DNA from: Xanthobacteraceae bacterium
GTDB lineage: Bacteria; Pseudomonadota; Alphaproteobacteria; Rhizobiales; Xanthobacteraceae
Direction: 5' to 3'
Assembly (NCBI GenBank): GCA_022844485.1
Contig: JALHLQ010000001.1
Span: forward strand, 1 to 64,000
DNA: 64,000 bases
The notes under the pieces are model-generated. The model searched no databases and was not told the origin of the DNA. It saw only the letters and a list, made by a program, of their open reading frames with translations. Position numbers and translations under genes: made by a program. This document shows positions 61,348 through 64,000 of the stretch, in pieces (positions within the stretch are counted from its first letter, which is position 1; every line of letters begins with the position of its first letter).

Positions 61348-61818
61348 ATGCGAATTCGTCTGACCGTCAATGGAACGCCGCACCTTGTCGACGCGGAGCC
61401 GCGCGATCATCTCGCCGGCGTTTTGCGGGATAGGCTCGGTCTCACCGGCACGCATATCGGCTGCGAGCATGGCGCGTGCGGCGCCTGCACCGTCCTCCTC
61501 GACGGCGAGCCCGTCCGCTCCTGCTTGATGTTTGCAATCCAGGCGGATGGCGCATCGGTGGCGACCGTGGAAGGCTTGGCGAGCAATGGCGATCTCCATC
61601 CTCTCCAACAGGAGTTCTGGTCCAAGCACGGTCTCCAATGCGGCTTCTGCACTCCGGGAATGCTGATGACGCTTGCCGCGCTCCTGTCCGACAATCGCGA
61701 TCCGACGGAAGCCGATATTCGCGACGCGATTTCCGGAAACATCTGCCGGTGCACGGGTTATGAGACGATCGTCGATGCGGCCCTGGCGGCGGCGCAGGCC
61801 ATGCGGGCGAGGTCATAA
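61348..61818 (+). CDS. molybdenum hydroxylase [2Fe-2S] small subunit
   Basis: A 156-residue subunit of the xanthine dehydrogenase/CO dehydrogenase type with two [2Fe-2S] sites. The plant-ferredoxin-type site is GCEHGACGACTVLLDG (residues about 38-53) plus a later Cys in SCLMF. The all-helical site is CGFCTPGMLMTLAAL and GNICRCTGYETIVDA. It passes electrons from the molybdenum site to an acceptor. Its TAA stop and the next ATG share one base (TAATG). No FAD subunit gene is visible before the window edge, so it may lie further on or be absent. Confidence 0.93.
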   Translation: MRIRLTVNGTPHLVDAEPRDHLAGVLRDRLGLTGTHIGCEHGACGACTVLLDGEPVRSCLMFAIQADGASVATVEGLASNGDLHPLQQEFWSKHGLQCGFCTPGMLMTLAALLSDNRDPTEADIRDAISGNICRCTGYETIVDAALAAAQAMRARS

Positions 61819-64000
61819 TGGGCGTTCGTCATTTTGGAGCGACCGTCAAACGAATCGAAGATCCGCGTCTGCTGCAGGGACGCGGACGATATCTCGACGA
61901 CATCCGGCTGCCCGGAATGCTGCACGTCGCTTTCGTCCGGAGCGAACAGGCGCATGCCCGCGTCAAGTCTATCGACACCGGCAGGGCCGAGACGCAAACG
62001 GGCGTCGTTGCCTGCTTCACGGCGGGGAATCTCGGACGCTTGGCGAAGAAACCTCTGCCGCAGATGATCCCGTCGCCTCTCCTGAAGCAATCCATAACCT
62101 ATCACCCCTTGGCGTTCGATGAAGTTTGTCATGTCGGGGTGGCGGTCGCGGCTGTCGTGGCGGAAACGCGGACCATGGCCGAGGATGCCGCGGCGCTGAT
62201 CGAGGTCGAGTACGAACCATTGCCCGCCGTGATCGATTGGCGAAGCGCGCTCGATCACGGGGCGCCGCTCGCGCATTCCGGCCTGCAGAACAATCTCGTC
62301 GGCACCTTGCGCAGCCAGTTTGGCGATGTGGAGAGCGTCTTTTCCGCCGCCGCGCACGTCTTCCGGGAACGGATCGAGACGCATCGCGGCGGCTGTCATT
62401 CCATGGAGGGTCGCGGCGTTCTCGCTGCAACTGACGTCGATGGCAGGCTGACGCTATGGACCTCGACCCAGGCGCCCTACATGGTGCGGCGCGTGCTCGC
62501 GGAGTATCTCGAGCAACCCGAGCAAAGCATCAGGGTCGTGGCGCCCGATGTCGGGGGTGGATTCGGGCCGAAATGCGCGGTCTACCCGGAAGAAGTCTCG
62601 CTTCCTTTGATGTCGCTCGCGCTCGGGCGCCCGGTCAAATGGATCGAAGACCGGCGCGAGCATTTCCTCTCGACCACGCAGCAGCGCGATCAGACCTGGG
62701 ACGTGGAGGTGGCCGCGGACGCAGCGGGGCGACTGCTCGCGCTGCGCGGCCGGTGCATCCATGACAATGGCGGATACGTGCCATACGGACTCGTTGCGGC
62801 AATGACGTCGCTGGTCGCGTTTCCGGGGCCCTATGCGCTGCAGGCGCTCGATATCAAGATCGATGTCGTTCTGACGAACACGGTTCCGAACACCCCGGTG
62901 CGGGGCGCCGGCCGTCCGACAACCTGTTTCGTGCTCGAACGGCTGGCCGACCGCATTGCGCGGGACCTGGGGCTTGATCGCGCGGAGGTGCGCCGCAAGA
63001 GCTTCGTCGACCGCTTCCCGTATCAGACCGGGACCAAGGCCCGCGATGGGACGCCGATCTCCTACGACAGCGGGGACTATCACGCCTGTCTCGACAAGGC
63101 GCTTGCGATGCTCGGGCAAGATTTGCCCGAGCGAAAACGCAAGGCCCGCGAAGCGGGCCGCCGTCTCGGCGTCGGTCTCGCGAGTTACGTGGAAGACACG
63201 GGGCTTGCGCCCTTCGAAGGGGCGACGGTACGTGTCGAGCCGAGCGGGCATGTCGTGATCCAGACCGGGGCGGCGAGCCAGGGTCAGGGGCACGCCACCA
63301 TTTTCGCCCAGATTTGCGCCGACCAGCTCGGCGTGCCGCTGGACATGATCAAGGTGGAGTCCGGCGACACCGGGGTGTTTCCGCTTGGGATCGGAACCAT
63401 TGCCAGCCGCGTTGCGGTGACCGGCGGATCCTCGGTCCACTTGGCCGCGTCCCAAGTGAAGGCCAAAGCCGTCAGGATCGCATCGGAGATGCTCGAGGCC
63501 GCCGAGCAGGACCTGGTGGTCGAGAACGGACATGTCAGCATTGCCGGGGTCCCGGATATGAAAGTTCCGCTCGGCGCCATTGCGCTCAGGCTGAATGGCG
63601 TGTCCGGCGTGCCGATGCCGCCCGGAATCGAGCCGGGTCTTTCGGCGACCGCATACCATGAAGCGCGGAGCCCGACCTTTGCCAGCGGCACGCACGCCTG
63701 CGAGGTGGACGTCGATATCGAAACGGGAGAGGTTCGTATTCTGCGCTACGTCGTGGCCCATGATTGCGGGCGGCTGATCAATCCGCTGCTGGTCGATGGC
63801 CAGATTCGGGGCGGCGTCGTGCACGGAATCGGCAACGCGCTCTTCGAACGGATGATCTATGACGAGCAGGGCCAGCCTTTGACGACAACTTACGCCGACT
63901 ACCTGCTTCCGCTCGCATCCGAGATGCCCCGGATCGAGATCGCCCATATCGAAAGCCCTTCGCCGCTCAATCCGATTGGCGTGAAGGGAGCCGGCGAAGG
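61818..64000 (+). CDS. molybdenum hydroxylase large subunit (XdhB/CoxL-like), partial
   Basis: The first 727 residues of a large molybdopterin subunit, cut by the right window edge. The N-terminal HFGATVKRIEDPRLLQGRGR is standard. PDVGGGFGPKCAVYPEEV binds the cofactor region, NTPVRGAGRPTTCFVLERLA follows, and GQGHATIFAQICADQLGVP and DCGRLINPLLVDGQIRGGVVHG are typical. The visible sequence ends in PIGVKGAGEG, the segment that holds the catalytic Glu. The CoxL-specific AYxCSFR loop is not seen; VRGAGRPTTC stands near the equivalent place, so this is not a CO dehydrogenase. It probably hydroxylates an N-heterocycle or an aldehyde. Confidence 0.93.
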   Translation, partial: MGVRHFGATVKRIEDPRLLQGRGRYLDDIRLPGMLHVAFVRSEQAHARVKSIDTGRAETQTGVVACFTAGNLGRLAKKPLPQMIPSPLLKQSITYHPLAFDEVCHVGVAVAAVVAETRTMAEDAAALIEVEYEPLPAVIDWRSALDHGAPLAHSGLQNNLVGTLRSQFGDVESVFSAAAHVFRERIETHRGGCHSMEGRGVLAATDVDGRLTLWTSTQAPYMVRRVLAEYLEQPEQSIRVVAPDVGGGFGPKCAVYPEEVSLPLMSLALGRPVKWIEDRREHFLSTTQQRDQTWDVEVAADAAGRLLALRGRCIHDNGGYVPYGLVAAMTSLVAFPGPYALQALDIKIDVVLTNTVPNTPVRGAGRPTTCFVLERLADRIARDLGLDRAEVRRKSFVDRFPYQTGTKARDGTPISYDSGDYHACLDKALAMLGQDLPERKRKAREAGRRLGVGLASYVEDTGLAPFEGATVRVEPSGHVVIQTGAASQGQGHATIFAQICADQLGVPLDMIKVESGDTGVFPLGIGTIASRVAVTGGSSVHLAASQVKAKAVRIASEMLEAAEQDLVVENGHVSIAGVPDMKVPLGAIALRLNGVSGVPMPPGIEPGLSATAYHEARSPTFASGTHACEVDVDIETGEVRILRYVVAHDCGRLINPLLVDGQIRGGVVHGIGNALFERMIYDEQGQPLTTTYADYLLPLASEMPRIEIAHIESPSPLNPIGVKGAGE

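Overview
The window looks like a GC-rich alphaproteobacterium, most likely of the Hyphomicrobiales (Bradyrhizobium/Xanthobacteraceae-like). The signs are an imuA-imuB-dnaE2 mutagenesis cassette behind a GTTC-N7-GTTC LexA box, a FixK-type TTGC-N6-TCAA box, many Bug/TctC, TRAP and branched-chain (LIV) uptake systems, an ECF42 sigma factor with DGPF/YCII partners, and a CATCCTGAG...CTCAGGATG intergenic repeat. The genus cannot be fixed from the sequence alone. No tRNA, rRNA, insertion sequence or CRISPR array was seen.

Layout. 1-2.8 kb: a type I-G (old I-U) Cas3 helicase fragment runs head-on into a C-terminally truncated acyl-CoA dehydrogenase at about 1697, which is a rearrangement scar or an assembly chimera. 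3.1-6.0 kb: FAH-family hydrolase and TctC binding protein, divergent from an IclR regulator. 6.0-10.9 kb (minus strand): truncated GNAT, BNR-repeat protein, MoaD/ThiS-like protein, two VOC proteins, ECF42 sigma factor and two YCII proteins. 11.3-13.0 kb: ABC-2 exporter. 13.0-18.6 kb: dnaE2, imuB and imuA under a LexA box. 19.0-24.0 kb: tetrathionate-reductase-like ttrB-ttrC-ttrA operon with a FixK-like box. 24.4-32.8 kb: a GntR-led operon of seven genes joined by 4-nt start/stop overlaps (GntR, isocitrate-lyase-family lyase, HyuB, HyuA, isochorismatase-fold protein, LeuC-like, LeuD-like). 32.9-40.5 kb (minus): TRAP transporter plus a second, larger HyuA/HyuB pair whose HyuB carries a cysteine-rich zinc-ribbon-like tail. 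40.5-41.0 kb: a scar holding the 3' end of soxA. 41.1-46.9 kb: respiratory formate dehydrogenase and small accessory genes. 46.9-52.4 kb (minus): LIV transporter 1 with an alpha/beta hydrolase lacking its nucleophile. 52.5-55.0 kb: amidohydrolase and LysR regulator. 55.1-64.0 kb: LIV transporter 2, ACMSD-like amidohydrolase, DUF1185 protein and a molybdenum hydroxylase that runs off the right edge.

How it fits together. The window reads as a catabolic and respiratory accessory region: uptake of organic acids, amides or heterocycles is coupled to hydrolases, CoA enzymes and molybdoenzymes, with formate oxidation and an anaerobic sulfur-oxyanion-type reductase feeding the quinone pool. The best candidate for an undescribed system is the GntR-led operon at 24.4-32.8 kb. 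Its enzyme set matches a logical route from a cyclic imide or amide, through an unsaturated dicarboxylate and a 2-alkylmalate, to a C-C cleavage step. Its isochorismatase-fold member has Gly where the family has its catalytic Cys, so the true chemistry is open.
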